Assembly: GCF_021290965.1 (NCBI RefSeq)
Contig: NZ_JAJOYT010000007.1
Coordinates: 1-64,000, forward strand
Direction of reading: 5' to 3'
DNA: 64,000 nt
Source of the DNA: Rheinheimera faecalis
GTDB taxonomy: Bacteria; Pseudomonadota; Gammaproteobacteria; Enterobacterales; Alteromonadaceae
A program made the position numbers and the translations under genes. Below are positions 7,750-17,032 of the stretch, in pieces. Every line of letters starts with the position of its first letter. Position 1 is the stretch's first letter. The notes beneath the pieces were generated by a model. That model did no database searches and was not told the origin of the DNA. It was given only the letters and a program-made list of their open reading frames with translations.

Positions 7750-10650
7750 TTAGTAGAAAGAGTAGTTAAAGTTCAGCATATAAGACGGGCCAAACTGGCG
7801 GCGTGTTGTCACTATGCCATTGTCATCTACTGTTTCTTCATCCACATCTGTCAGGTTGGTACCTTGCAGCGACACACGCAGACCTTCGAGCATATCGAAC
7901 GGGCTTTGAGTAAAGTCATAGCTGATTTGCGCATCAACCAATGTGACGCCGTTGCGTGATGCAGTTTCAACTTTGTTGGAACCGCCACGCTGATAGGTGC
8001 TGAAATCTGAGCGCTCTGTCGCTGCAACCCTGAACTCAAAACCTTCCATTTCGTAGTAGGCTGTTACCGAATAAACACGGTCAGATTGCCCCGGAATGCG
8101 GGTGCCATCTTCCAGCTCGGCGTCAATTAAAGTCGCTGAGGCTGCCAGGCCAAAACCATCCAGACTTTCAGATAACATACTCAGTGGTGTGTTGGCCGTG
8201 AACTCTAAACCCTTCACTTTTCCTTTCAGACCATCTTCAAAAAATGAGAAGTAGCCATAATCAGGCGGCGTGACTAAATCACCTGCTGAATAGAAAATAT
8301 CAGCCGGACCATAGAAGCCATCCTGGTCGATAATACGGTCATGGAAACCCGGAATAAAGTAGTCGGCTCCAGCGTTGGTTTCATCGTTACGGAAGTTAAT
8401 CAGGCTGTCTCCGTCACGGGTCCAGTTCACCAAATCTTTGTAGAATACGGCCATAGAAACATAACCATCAGCTTCAAAGTAGTTTTCCAGCGACAAGTCG
8501 AAGTTATTGGATTCCAGCGGACGCAGCTGTGGGTTACCGGCAAATTTTGACCATGGAGTACCGTAGTTTTCTACATCTGCAATAGTGTTAGGGATGGCAA
8601 TAGACTCAATACCCTGGTCGAACTTGACAAAACCTGAGGCTTTCATCTGATCGATACGGGCACGGCTGATAGTTTTGTTGGCGGCTGCACGGATAAACTT
8701 GTTATCTGCAACTTCAAAACTTAAGTTTAAGCTTGGTAACACATGGTTGTAGCTGGCGCCGTCGCTGACCAGACAATCGGCATCAATCACCTGATCGTTG
8801 TTGGCATCGCAGACTGCGAAGTTGGCGCCTACTATGCCCACATAACCATCAGAAGACTGGTCAGTTCTGACATACTGCAGACCGATATTACCAGTGTAAG
8901 GAATGCCGGCTATTTCGTTTTCAAAGTCGCCTTTGATATAAAAAGTAGTGACTTCTTCGTCCACACTGTAGGTGTCGCCTAAACGATCAGGCTCAAGCAA
9001 ACCTGCGTCGTTTAAGCTGTAGGTACCGTCACGGAAAGGCGCAAAACCGTCGTAAGCCACCACCTGACCAAAACCTGCCCAGCTTAAATCGGCTAAACCA
9101 TAAACGTAACTTTGTGGGATAGATGTAGATAACGGATAAGAGTCGGCTGTGGCGAAAAAGCCTTTGTTATCTTTGTCTTTGTAACGATCGCTGTAGTTCA
9201 CACCTAAGGTTACTTTGTTGAAGTAGGAGCTCTCAATTAAACCTACAGTTTCAAGACGATAGGTTTTCAGCTCTTCAGTAAAATCGGCAAAGTTCAGGAA
9301 ACCATCCTGCGCATTAAAGTAGCTGAATGGCTCGCCATTGGCTTGTAAAACAGGAGTGGTGAATTGGTCGGCAAGGTTCGCCATACCACCGCCCCAGACT
9401 TGAGGACCTGTCAGTTGCAATAAAGCCGGGTCAGAAAAAGCGTTCAAACCGCTGGAGCCGGTAAAGATGATACCGTCCGGGCTCATAATAAATTCGCGGC
9501 TTCCCAGCTGAGATGAATTTAAAGCGCCAGAGCGGGCCAGGCCTGCATAAGATTCGCCGCGCGAGTCGTGTTTTTCAGATTCGCTGGATGCGACGTCCAG
9601 TTCAACCGACCAGTTGTCATCCAGTTGATACTCAAGGTTCAGACCAAAGACTTGCAGTTTGCCGTCTTTTTGCAGTGGGTCGGTGCGAAGCACAGGGTTG
9701 GAATTGATTTGTGTACCTGTTGAATTTGCGCCAGAGCCTGTCACATTAGTGGATGAGAAGGGTTCGATAAAACCACGCAGTACACCTGAGTCTGAGTAGT
9801 CGATATCCAACGCATCTATGCTGATATCGAGCTTGTCGCTTGGGCGGAATTGTAATACGGCAGAGATGGTGTCACGTTCCAGTTCAGTACTGATGGACTG
9901 CGTATCCAGACCTGTTGGCAGCAGCTGTCCTGCAGCGTTTTCGCTGTAACCCCAGACACCGTATTTACGCTGATTATTCGGTGATTCAGTTGATGCCAGT
10001 GCAACAGCTAAACCAATGGTGTCATCGGCGAACTTCTCAACAAAAGATAAGGCAATACGTTTGCCTTTGTTGTCGAATTCAGGGTTATCTGAGTCGCTTT
10101 GATTCGCCTCGTAAGTCCCATTGACTGTTAAGGTTTCTTTCGCCTGCAGCGGACGAACTGTTCTTAAATCTACTGTACCGCCAATGCCTTGCACCATCAG
10201 GGTGGCATCAGTGGTTTTGAAAATGGTGGCGCCAGTCATAATTTCTGACGGGTATAAATCGTATTCCACACCACGGTTGTCGCCAATACCAATCAGCTCA
10301 CGACCGTTCAGTGAAGTACCAGTAAAGTCTTCTTTAAAACCCCGTACTGAAATACCAGAAGTACGGCCGCCAACACGCTCACCGGATAAACCTGGTAAAC
10401 GCGACAAGGATTCTGCGATAGAAGAGTCAGGTAATTTGCCTATGTCCTCAGCTGAGATGGATTCCACTATGGAGGAATTGCCCATCTTTTCCGCCTGAGC
10501 ACGGATTAAAGAGCCACGAATACCTTTTACTTCAATGATCTCTACTTTTTCGGCTGCTTTGGCTGCGTCCTGTGCCAGCGCCTGACCGGAACAGAGTGCT
10601 GAGGAAACGGCCAACGATAACAAGGCTGGTTTAAATATCTGTCTTTTCAT
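7750..10650 (-). CDS. TonB-dependent outer-membrane receptor, Xanthomonas/Caulobacter carbohydrate type
   Basis: A 966-residue protein with a signal peptide ending QALA-QDA, a TonB box near residues 37-42 (EIIEVKG), a plug domain (about 45-190, with the SISAEDIGKLPD element and SVRGF) and a long beta-barrel ending in an aromatic residue (NYSFY), as required for outer-membrane insertion. This subfamily imports oligosaccharides. With the GH97 enzyme and the halogenase-like protein downstream, an alpha-glucan or maltodextrin ligand is likely but inferred. AGGA precedes the ATG. A palindromic LacI-type site lies about 140 bases upstream. Confidence 0.93.
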   Translation of the reverse strand: MKRQIFKPALLSLAVSSALCSGQALAQDAAKAAEKVEIIEVKGIRGSLIRAQAEKMGNSSIVESISAEDIGKLPDSSIAESLSRLPGLSGERVGGRTSGISVRGFKEDFTGTSLNGRELIGIGDNRGVEYDLYPSEIMTGATIFKTTDATLMVQGIGGTVDLRTVRPLQAKETLTVNGTYEANQSDSDNPEFDNKGKRIALSFVEKFADDTIGLAVALASTESPNNQRKYGVWGYSENAAGQLLPTGLDTQSISTELERDTISAVLQFRPSDKLDISIDALDIDYSDSGVLRGFIEPFSSTNVTGSGANSTGTQINSNPVLRTDPLQKDGKLQVFGLNLEYQLDDNWSVELDVASSESEKHDSRGESYAGLARSGALNSSQLGSREFIMSPDGIIFTGSSGLNAFSDPALLQLTGPQVWGGGMANLADQFTTPVLQANGEPFSYFNAQDGFLNFADFTEELKTYRLETVGLIESSYFNKVTLGVNYSDRYKDKDNKGFFATADSYPLSTSIPQSYVYGLADLSWAGFGQVVAYDGFAPFRDGTYSLNDAGLLEPDRLGDTYSVDEEVTTFYIKGDFENEIAGIPYTGNIGLQYVRTDQSSDGYVGIVGANFAVCDANNDQVIDADCLVSDGASYNHVLPSLNLSFEVADNKFIRAAANKTISRARIDQMKASGFVKFDQGIESIAIPNTIADVENYGTPWSKFAGNPQLRPLESNNFDLSLENYFEADGYVSMAVFYKDLVNWTRDGDSLINFRNDETNAGADYFIPGFHDRIIDQDGFYGPADIFYSAGDLVTPPDYGYFSFFEDGLKGKVKGLEFTANTPLSMLSESLDGFGLAASATLIDAELEDGTRIPGQSDRVYSVTAYYEMEGFEFRVAATERSDFSTYQRGGSNKVETASRNGVTLVDAQISYDFTQSPFDMLEGLRVSLQGTNLTDVDEETVDDNGIVTTRRQFGPSYMLNFNYSFY

Positions 10651-10788
10651 ATCGAATTATCCTGTTGTCAACTTATGGTGCATCAAAATGTTTTTATTAT
10701 GTGTACAGCTATCTATGCTGAAATTGTATTAATCATTCAGGGCTTTTCTGCCTTTGGTCTGTGGTTTGATGACCATATGGCTGACGAG

Positions 10789-10802
10789 CTTAATCGATTA
10801 AG
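10789..10802. promoter_or_regulatory. Perfect palindromic LacI-type operator before the TonB receptor gene
   Basis: CTTAATCGATTAAG is a perfect 14-base palindrome with central CG. It matches the sites at 2555-2568 and 25361-25374, and lies between the terminators of the upstream gene and the receptor start. Confidence 0.65.
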
Positions 10803-10813
10803 TTTTGTGATAT

Positions 10814-10858
10814 AAAAAAAGCAACTGGATAAAATATCGATATAGAGTTGCTTTTTTT
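10814..10858. terminator. Bidirectional terminator-like hairpin
   Basis: AAAAAAAGCAACT (10814-10826) pairs with AGTTGCTTTTTTT (10846-10858); the loop holds a second small palindrome ATATCGATAT. It may insulate the receptor promoter from the TIM-barrel gene upstream. Confidence 0.7.
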
Positions 10859-10888
10859 CATCATCAGATGAACTTTTTTAATTCATCT

Positions 10889-10902
10889 CTTAATCGTTTT
10901 AC
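10889..10902. promoter_or_regulatory. Possible second, weaker LacI-type site
   Basis: CTTAATCGTTTTAC keeps the left half and centre of the 10789 palindrome but has two mismatches in the right half. The centre-to-centre distance to the perfect site is 100 bases. It could support looping or be chance. Confidence 0.3.
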
Positions 10903-10984
10903 TTCTGAATTCAGATGAAGTCAAGTCTGACCAGAAAATAAACAACTTGAAGTGCGAAACTGCTGGTAAATTTTTGCTGCGGAC

Positions 10985-11013
10985 AAAAAAGAACCGGACT
11001 AAAAAGTCCGGTT
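10985..11013 (-). terminator. Intrinsic terminator of the Tat-exported TIM-barrel gene
   Basis: On the minus strand AACCGGACT, loop TTTT, AGTCCGGTT, then C and six T. It is 25 bases beyond the stop codon. Confidence 0.88.
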
Positions 11014-11037
11014 ATTTTCACTGGAGTTGAGACAAGC

Positions 11038-11937
11038 TCAGCTTAATAATTTACTTAGGGCGCTAAAACCCTGACGAATGGTTTCCACTCTGTTGTCGGT
11101 TTGGTCGCGTTCGACATAAGCGTGGCGTAAACCTGCTGCATCGGCTTTGGCAAAAATAGGTTTGAAATCAATCACACCTTTGCCGACATCTGCAAAAGCA
11201 CCGGCTTTGTCCATGTCTTTGACATGCCAGAGTGGGAAACGGCCAGGTTGGCGGGCTATTAAATCCAGTGGACTGAGGCCTGCTTTGACGACCCAGTATA
11301 AATCCAGCTCCATTTGCAGCAGTTTGGCGTCTGTTTCATTCAGTAACACATCGTAAGGCACCTGGCCGGACAACTTGATAAACTCAAAGTCGTGGTTGTG
11401 GTAAGTCAGTTGCATACCAGCGGCCTGAATTTTCTCGCCGGCTTTGTTTAAAAAGGCTGCTAAGGCTTTGTATTGGTCAATCGTTTTGCGGTCTGTGTCC
11501 ATCAGATAAGGCAGCACCAGATACTTGTGGCCCATGACTAAGGCCTGTTCAATCACCTTATCCAGATCCTTTTGCATCACATCCAAAGGTACGTGAGCTG
11601 ATGGAGCATAGAGGCCTTCGCTGTCCATAATCTTCTTCAGCTGAGTTGCGCTTTGATCGTAATAACCAGCAAACTCAACCTGAGTGTAACCTACGCCAGC
11701 CACCAGTTTTAAGGTGTCTGCCACACTTTTCGCCATCAGATCACGCAGCGTGTAGAGCTGTAAACCTGGTACTACTTTAGCAGCTGTGGCTGATGCTTTA
11801 GTTTCTGCAGATAATGGCAAAGAGGCCATACCTAAACCTGCCACGCCCAAACCCAGCGCGCTGAGTTTCAGAAATTGTCGGCGCTGCTGATCCAGCAGTT
11901 CTGGTTTTTGTTTTAAGGTCGAATGGTCGTATGGCAT
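11038..11937 (-). CDS. Tat-exported xylose-isomerase-like TIM-barrel protein (sugar isomerase/epimerase)
   Basis: The protein belongs to the AP endonuclease 2/xylose-isomerase-like TIM-barrel superfamily: QLYTLRDLM at the first strand, a metal-site-like YHNHDFEF, an E-L-D-L-Y-W segment and a late WHVKDMD. QRRQFLKLSALGLG near residues 18-31 is a twin-arginine signal, so the folded protein is exported, perhaps with bound metal. The frame extends upstream to a TTG at 11964, but only the ATG at 11937 has a good AGGAG at proper distance, so I use it (299 residues). It follows the LacI gene by about 75 bases and is probably co-transcribed. It resembles the exported paralogue at 21170-22054. Confidence 0.82.
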   Translation of the reverse strand: MPYDHSTLKQKPELLDQQRRQFLKLSALGLGVAGLGMASLPLSAETKASATAAKVVPGLQLYTLRDLMAKSVADTLKLVAGVGYTQVEFAGYYDQSATQLKKIMDSEGLYAPSAHVPLDVMQKDLDKVIEQALVMGHKYLVLPYLMDTDRKTIDQYKALAAFLNKAGEKIQAAGMQLTYHNHDFEFIKLSGQVPYDVLLNETDAKLLQMELDLYWVVKAGLSPLDLIARQPGRFPLWHVKDMDKAGAFADVGKGVIDFKPIFAKADAAGLRHAYVERDQTDNRVETIRQGFSALSKLLS

Positions 11938-12013
11938 AGCTAGCTCCTGCTCTGGTTGCGTCAACCAGCTTAACCCTGCCCAAGCAGAATATGCGCTGGT
12001 TTGGTGACTAAGG

Positions 12014-13027
12014 TCAGCTTAACCCAGCCGGAGCTGGACCTGTGCTGGCACGTTGAATAAGGTCAAAAGGTAAAATGACTTTAGGTGCTTTACCCAGACG
12101 ACCTTCGATTAAATCTATTAATAAGCTGACCGCTGTACTACCAAATTCTTCAGCGGGCTGAGCTATGGTCGTCAGTGGCGGATCGGCAAAGGCGGCAAAA
12201 GAAATATCATCAAAACCTGCCACAGAGATATCACCAGGTACTTTCAGACCACTTTGTTTAATACCTTGCATAGCTCCTATCGCCATTTCATCGTTTTCGC
12301 AAAATATGGCGCTGGGTGGATTGGGCAAAGCCAATAATTCTGTGGCCGCTTTATGGCCAGATTGCAAAGTAAAATCACCCGGATAAAGCAAGCTTTCATC
12401 AAAAGCAACGCCAGCTGCATTGAGTGCATCTCTATAACCTGCAACCCTGTCACGGGTTAACGGGCTACGAGCCGGGCCTTTGATCATCGCAATACGTTTG
12501 TGTCCCAGTTCCAGTAAATGTTCGGTCATAGCACAGGCCGCTGCTCTGTTATCCAATAACACTGTAGGGCAGGCGATACGGTCTAAGACTTCACAGGCAT
12601 TGACCATAGGCAACACAGAGCCGATTTTCATGTCCAGTTGAGCAAAGGGATTATGAGCGCGCAGCTGAACCAGACCGTCTGCTTGCGAGGTATGCACCAT
12701 ACGTGCATAACTTTGTTCCATTTCTTCATCTGCCAGCGTATTACATAACAGCAGTGAATAACCTTTATCGTGAGCGGCTTGTTGCATACCACTGATCACA
12801 CGAGCGAAAAATACGTTGGCCACTGTAGGTACCAGAACAACCAGATTACGGGTTTTACCTGAGCGAAATTTTACAGCCATCAAATTAGGTTTATAGCCAA
12901 GCTGTTTGACTGCGGTCAGCACTTTAGTTCGGGTCTTCAGTGACACCAAATCGGGCTGCTGCAAAGCCCGGGACACTGTGGCCACCGACACTCCAGCCAG
13001 TTGTGCTACGTCACGAATAGTAGACAT
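12014..13027 (-). CDS. LacI-family transcriptional regulator
   Basis: A 337-residue protein with the N-terminal helix-turn-helix and hinge (TIRDVAQLAGVSVATVSRAL, then a PNLMAVKFRSGKT stretch) and a periplasmic-binding-protein-like sugar-sensing domain from about residue 60. It is divergent from the oxidoreductase/isomerase/permease/dehydrogenase run that starts at 13393 and is followed by a TIM-barrel gene, so it most likely controls the 11-22 kb sugar locus. The palindrome at 13307-13324 in the shared upstream region is the best candidate operator. The inducer is unknown; a keto-sugar or glucoside would fit the neighbours. Confidence 0.93.
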   Translation of the reverse strand: MSTIRDVAQLAGVSVATVSRALQQPDLVSLKTRTKVLTAVKQLGYKPNLMAVKFRSGKTRNLVVLVPTVANVFFARVISGMQQAAHDKGYSLLLCNTLADEEMEQSYARMVHTSQADGLVQLRAHNPFAQLDMKIGSVLPMVNACEVLDRIACPTVLLDNRAAACAMTEHLLELGHKRIAMIKGPARSPLTRDRVAGYRDALNAAGVAFDESLLYPGDFTLQSGHKAATELLALPNPPSAIFCENDEMAIGAMQGIKQSGLKVPGDISVAGFDDISFAAFADPPLTTIAQPAEEFGSTAVSLLIDLIEGRLGKAPKVILPFDLIQRASTGPAPAGLS

Positions 13028-13392
13028 GAATGTATTTCACTTTATGGATTTGCTCCGGATTTTATCTGGATATTCAACACTATGCATCTGTTTAGCCTGA
13101 CAATATTCAAGCACTAATTAATATCTGAAAGCTCATGTAACCGATATCATTTATAAAGCACTTTTTTATAAATGGGAAGGCAGTTTTACCGAAATGCTCA
13201 GGCTTAATTAGTGCAAATGCTCTTATTTGGTGCGATGTTTTTTTGAGTTTGTGCAATTAAAGTGCGTGATTTGCGACAAACAACGGATTTTCTATTGACG
13301 ACACAAAATGTAATCCGTTACATTTTTTGCAGCTTCAATTTTTGATCTACAGTCACTATCTGTTTGTGTCTGTAAACCACAGGGAAAAAACC
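13028..13392. other. Divergent promoter region between LacI gene and oxidoreductase operon
   Basis: No gene is seen. A strong palindromic operator lies at 13307-13324, and a weaker similar element, TGTAACCGATATCA, at about 13136-13149 could serve the regulator's own promoter. Confidence 0.55.
13307..13324. promoter_or_regulatory. Palindromic LacI-family operator overlapping the oxidoreductase promoter
   Basis: AATGTAATCCGTTACATT has perfect 7-base arms (AATGTAA/TTACATT). A -35-like TTGACG (13295-13300) and, 17 bases later, a -10-like TTACAT (13318-13323) place the operator over the promoter, consistent with repression. The divergent LacI protein is the obvious candidate ligand; this is inference. 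Confidence 0.6.
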
Positions 13393-14559
13393 ATGAAAAC
13401 CCCAGGTAAGCAAAAAATTCGTATGGGTATGGTCGGCGGCGGAGAAGGCGCTTTTATTGGTGCAGTGCATCGTCATGCTGCTGCGCTGGACGGCCAGATT
13501 GAATTAGTCTGTGGCGCTTTTAGCCGGGATGCCGCTAACAATCAGCGCACAGGTGACGATTTGTGTCTTGATCCGAATCGCCTCTACAGCAGCTGGCAAG
13601 AGTTAGTGCAGCAAGAAGCTGCATTACCTGAGGACAAACGTATGCAGCTTTTGGTGATAGTGACGCCAAATCAGCTGCATGTGCCTATCAGCCGCGCTGC
13701 TATAGCTGCAGGCTTTCATGTGTTTTGCGAAAAACCAGCTGGAGTCACGCTAGCTGAAACTCAGCAACTGGCCGTAGATTTGATTGCCAGCAATAGCCTC
13801 TATGGTCTGGCCCATACTTACCTTGGTTATCCTATGGTGTGGCAAGCGAAAGAGCTGGTACAAAACGGCACTTTGGGCACTATCCGTAAAATTTTTGTCG
13901 AATACCCACAAGGCTGGCTAACCGAAGATTTAGAAAGCAGTCAGAACAAACAAGCCAGCTGGCGTACTGATCCTGCTCAGGCTGGTGCCAGTGGTTGTAT
14001 GGCTGATATTGGTACCCATGCTTTTGGTATGGCGGAGTTTATCAGTGGCCAGCATATCACCGAACTTTGTGCCGAACTCAAAAGCCATGTAGAGGGCCGT
14101 CGTCTTGATGATGATGGTGCAGCTTTGTTCCGCACAGACGGCGGCGCCAGTGGTGTTTTACTGGCAAGCCAAATTTGTGCCGGTGAAGAAAACGCACTGA
14201 AAATCCGTATTTATGGTGATAAAGGCGGGCTGGAATGGCATCAGATGGAACCTAATACCTTGATCATTAAACCTCATGGCGCTCCTGTTCAGGTCTTGCG
14301 TGCCGGAGCGGGTCAGGCTGGTTTAGGTGCCGAAGCTTCACGTCGTTGCCGTCTGCCAGCTGGCCACCCTGAGGGTTATCTGGAAGCTATGGGTAATTTG
14401 TACCGTGATTTTGCAGCTGCTATCCGTGCAGGCGAACGTGGCACTCCTACTGGTGTGCCAGGCATTAAAGCCGGTATGCGGGGTATGGCATTTATTGAAA
14501 CTGTCAGCAGCAGTCAGCATAGCAATGAAAAATGGCTGTCAATTCCTGCGACAGATTAA
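13393..14559 (+). CDS. Gfo/Idh/MocA-family NAD(P)-dependent oxidoreductase
   Basis: A cytoplasmic 388-residue protein with a Rossmann fold (RMGMVGGGEGAFIG near residues 10-23), the EKPAG motif near 116-120 that carries the conserved catalytic lysine of the family, and a C-terminal alpha/beta substrate domain with DIGTHAFGMAEF. The frame opens at 13327, but the ATG at 13393 has a CAGGGAA before it and starts just before the Rossmann fold. In this locus a role in reducing 3-keto sugars back to the normal sugar, or oxidising glucosides at C3, is likely. It is the first gene of an apparent operon that continues with the isomerase at 14628. Confidence 0.88.
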   Translation: MKTPGKQKIRMGMVGGGEGAFIGAVHRHAAALDGQIELVCGAFSRDAANNQRTGDDLCLDPNRLYSSWQELVQQEAALPEDKRMQLLVIVTPNQLHVPISRAAIAAGFHVFCEKPAGVTLAETQQLAVDLIASNSLYGLAHTYLGYPMVWQAKELVQNGTLGTIRKIFVEYPQGWLTEDLESSQNKQASWRTDPAQAGASGCMADIGTHAFGMAEFISGQHITELCAELKSHVEGRRLDDDGAALFRTDGGASGVLLASQICAGEENALKIRIYGDKGGLEWHQMEPNTLIIKPHGAPVQVLRAGAGQAGLGAEASRRCRLPAGHPEGYLEAMGNLYRDFAAAIRAGERGTPTGVPGIKAGMRGMAFIETVSSSQHSNEKWLSIPATD

Positions 14560-14627
14560 GCCGCTGGTCAGTGCAAAGGCAGCGTTCAACTTTTTGATTA
14601 GCCGGCATGCTGGCTCAAGGAACACCG

Positions 14628-15686
14628 ATGAATAAAATGAAAGGGCCAGCCATATTTCTGGCTCAGTTTATGGGCGACGAAGCGCCATTTAACCACGTGG
14701 TCAGTATGGCCAAATGGGCTGCAGACTTAGGCTACAAAGGCATTCAGGTGCCGACTAATAATCCGGCCTTTTTTGATCTGGAATTAGCGGCGACCAGTCA
14801 GGCCTACTGTGATGAGATTCAGTCTAAATGCCGTGCAGCAGGTGTTGAAATTACTGAGCTGTCGACTCACTTGCAGGGCCAGTTAGTGGCTGTGCATCCG
14901 GCTTATGACGAGTTGTTTGATAACTTCGCGCCTGAAGCTTTACGTGGCAAACCGGCTGAACGCACACAATGGGCTGTGAAGCAGTTAAAACTGGCCGCCA
15001 AAGCCAGTCAGAATTTAGGCTTAAAAGCTCATGCGACTTTTTCCGGCGCTTTGCTGTGGCATTTAGTGTATCCATGGCCACAAAGGCCTGCGGGTTTGGT
15101 GGAACAGGGTTTTGCCGAACTTGCCAAACGCTGGTTGCCAATTCTTGATGCCTTTGACGAAGCTGGTGTGGATGTTTGCTACGAAATTCACCCAGGCGAG
15201 GATTTACATGACGGCGCCACTTTCGAGATGTTTTTAGCCGCCACCAACAATCATCCACGCGCCAATATTCTGTTCGACCCAAGCCACTTTGTGCTGCAGC
15301 AACTGGATTATTTAGATTTTATCGACCGCTACCACAGCAGAATCAAAATGTACCATGTCAAAGATGCTGAGTTCCGTCCTAATGGCCGCAGCGGTGTTTA
15401 TGGTGGTTATCAGGATTGGGTCAACAGACCAGGACGTTTCCGTTCTTTAGGTGACGGTCAGGTTGATTTCAAAAGTATTTTCAGCAAGTTAACCCAATAT
15501 GATTTCGACGGATGGGCAGTGCTGGAATGGGAATGTTGTTTAAAAGATTCAACCCAGGGCGCACGCGAAGGGGCTCCATTTATCGCGTCTCACCTGATTG
15601 AAAAAGCTGGCAGAGCCTTTGATGACTTTGCTGGTGCTAAAACAGACGAGGCGCGTAACCGCCGGATCTTAGGGCTAAAACCGTAA
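14628..15686 (+). CDS. Cytoplasmic xylose-isomerase-like TIM-barrel protein (sugar isomerase/epimerase family)
   Basis: A 352-residue TIM-barrel of the sugar phosphate isomerase/epimerase superfamily without an export signal. Visible metal-site-like elements are YEIHPGEDL, FDPSHFVLQ, MYHVKDAEF and a late LEWECC. It is longer than its exported paralogues and has the R-x-GRFRSLGDGQVDF insertion seen in a subgroup often encoded beside Gfo/Idh/MocA oxidoreductases; such pairs act on 3-keto sugars in characterised systems. An ATG at 14607 is possible, but the one at 14628 has AAGGA seven bases before it. It lies 68 bases after the oxidoreductase. Confidence 0.85.
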   Translation: MNKMKGPAIFLAQFMGDEAPFNHVVSMAKWAADLGYKGIQVPTNNPAFFDLELAATSQAYCDEIQSKCRAAGVEITELSTHLQGQLVAVHPAYDELFDNFAPEALRGKPAERTQWAVKQLKLAAKASQNLGLKAHATFSGALLWHLVYPWPQRPAGLVEQGFAELAKRWLPILDAFDEAGVDVCYEIHPGEDLHDGATFEMFLAATNNHPRANILFDPSHFVLQQLDYLDFIDRYHSRIKMYHVKDAEFRPNGRSGVYGGYQDWVNRPGRFRSLGDGQVDFKSIFSKLTQYDFDGWAVLEWECCLKDSTQGAREGAPFIASHLIEKAGRAFDDFAGAKTDEARNRRILGLKP

Positions 15687-15796
15687 TCGCATAATAAAAA
15701 TTAAGAAATCATTATTTACCCAAAATCATTGATGATGCAGTCAGTACAGCGCAGCTTTAAGGATGAAGGGTAAAATCAACGGGGAAGACGAATCGA

Positions 15797-17032
15797 ATGA
15801 ACAGCATAAAAATACGCTTATGCAGCATGATGTTTTTACAGTTCTTTATCTGGGGTGGCTGGTTTGTCACTTTAGGTACTTTTTTAAGCCAGAACCTGCA
15901 GGCTACTGGCCCACAAACTGGTATGGCTTTTTCCACTCAGTCCTGGGGCGCTATTATTGCGCCATTTATAGTCGGCTTAATAGCCGACCGTTTTTTTAAC
16001 GCTGAACGTTTGTTGGGTGTGCTGCATTTAGCTGGCGCTGTTTTACTGTACTTTATGTATCAGGCCGCTGATTTTACAACCTTTTATCCACTGGTTTTAG
16101 GTTACATGCTGGCTTATATGCCAACGCTGGCGCTGGTGAACTCTGTGTCTTTTGGCCAGTTAAAACAACCAGAACTGGAGTTTGGTCAAATCCGGGTGTG
16201 GGGCACTATCGGCTGGATAGCTGCTGGTTTAGTGATCAGTTATGCCTTTGGTTGGGATGCTCAGCAGGCTATAGCAGACGGCGCGCTGAAAAATACTTTC
16301 CTGATGTGTGCTGTGGCGTCTTTGGTGTTGGGTTTATACAGTTTTACCTTACCTGCGACACCACCTGCGGGTCGTGGTCAACAACTAAAATTAGGTGAGT
16401 TGCTGGGGCTGGATGCGTTAGCACTGTTAAAAGACCGCAACTTCGCCTTATTCTTCTTAGCCTCAGTGCTGATTTGTATTCCGCTGGCCTTTTATTACCA
16501 GAATGCCAACCCTTTCCTGACAGGCATAGGTGTTGAAAATGCCACAGGCAAAATGACCCTGGGCCAGGTGTCTGAAGTGTTATTTATGCTGGCTTTACCA
16601 CTGTTTCTGAATCGTTTTGGTATTCGCTGGACCTTATTATTAGGTATGGCAGCCTGGGTATTACGTTATGTGCTGTTTGCTTATGGTGATGCAGGCCAGG
16701 GCTTATGGTTACTGGTGGTAGGTATAGCGCTACACGGTATTTGTTATGACTTCTTTTTTGTCTCAGGTCAGATTTACACCAACAGCAAAGCCGGCGTAAA
16801 AATCCGCAGTGCGGCTCAGGGCCTGATCACGTTAGCCACTTACGGTATAGGTATGCTGATTGGCTTTAGCGTTGCAGGTCAAATTACTCAGGCTTACACC
16901 ACAACTGAAGCGACAGACTGGACTTCCATCTGGTTATTCCCTGCTGTGTTTGCTGCTGTAGTGCTGGTGCTGTTTGCAGTTATCTTTAAAAACGAGCCAC
17001 TGCAACAACAAACAGAGGACAAACAGCCATGA
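15797..17032 (+). CDS. Nucleoside:H+ symporter (NupG/XapB) family MFS permease
   Basis: A 411-residue protein with about 12 membrane segments and the hallmark RVWGTIGWIAAG near residues 132-143 and an N-terminal F-IWGGWFVTLG of the NHS family. Characterised members carry nucleosides, but many homologues sit in sugar-catabolic clusters. Here its neighbours suggest import of a monosaccharide or keto-sugar made in the periplasm by the exported enzymes. Its stop overlaps the start of the next gene (ATGA at 17029-17032), which implies translational coupling. Confidence 0.88.
   Translation: MNSIKIRLCSMMFLQFFIWGGWFVTLGTFLSQNLQATGPQTGMAFSTQSWGAIIAPFIVGLIADRFFNAERLLGVLHLAGAVLLYFMYQAADFTTFYPLVLGYMLAYMPTLALVNSVSFGQLKQPELEFGQIRVWGTIGWIAAGLVISYAFGWDAQQAIADGALKNTFLMCAVASLVLGLYSFTLPATPPAGRGQQLKLGELLGLDALALLKDRNFALFFLASVLICIPLAFYYQNANPFLTGIGVENATGKMTLGQVSEVLFMLALPLFLNRFGIRWTLLLGMAAWVLRYVLFAYGDAGQGLWLLVVGIALHGICYDFFFVSGQIYTNSKAGVKIRSAAQGLITLATYGIGMLIGFSVAGQITQAYTTTEATDWTSIWLFPAVFAAVVLVLFAVIFKNEPLQQQTEDKQP

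Larger units (their letters stand above)
10651..11037. other. Regulatory intergenic region upstream of the TonB receptor
   Basis: No gene is seen. It holds two terminator-like hairpins from the gene to the right and two LacI-type sites, listed separately, plus a small inverted repeat AGATGAA/TTCATCT (10865-10888). Confidence 0.6.
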
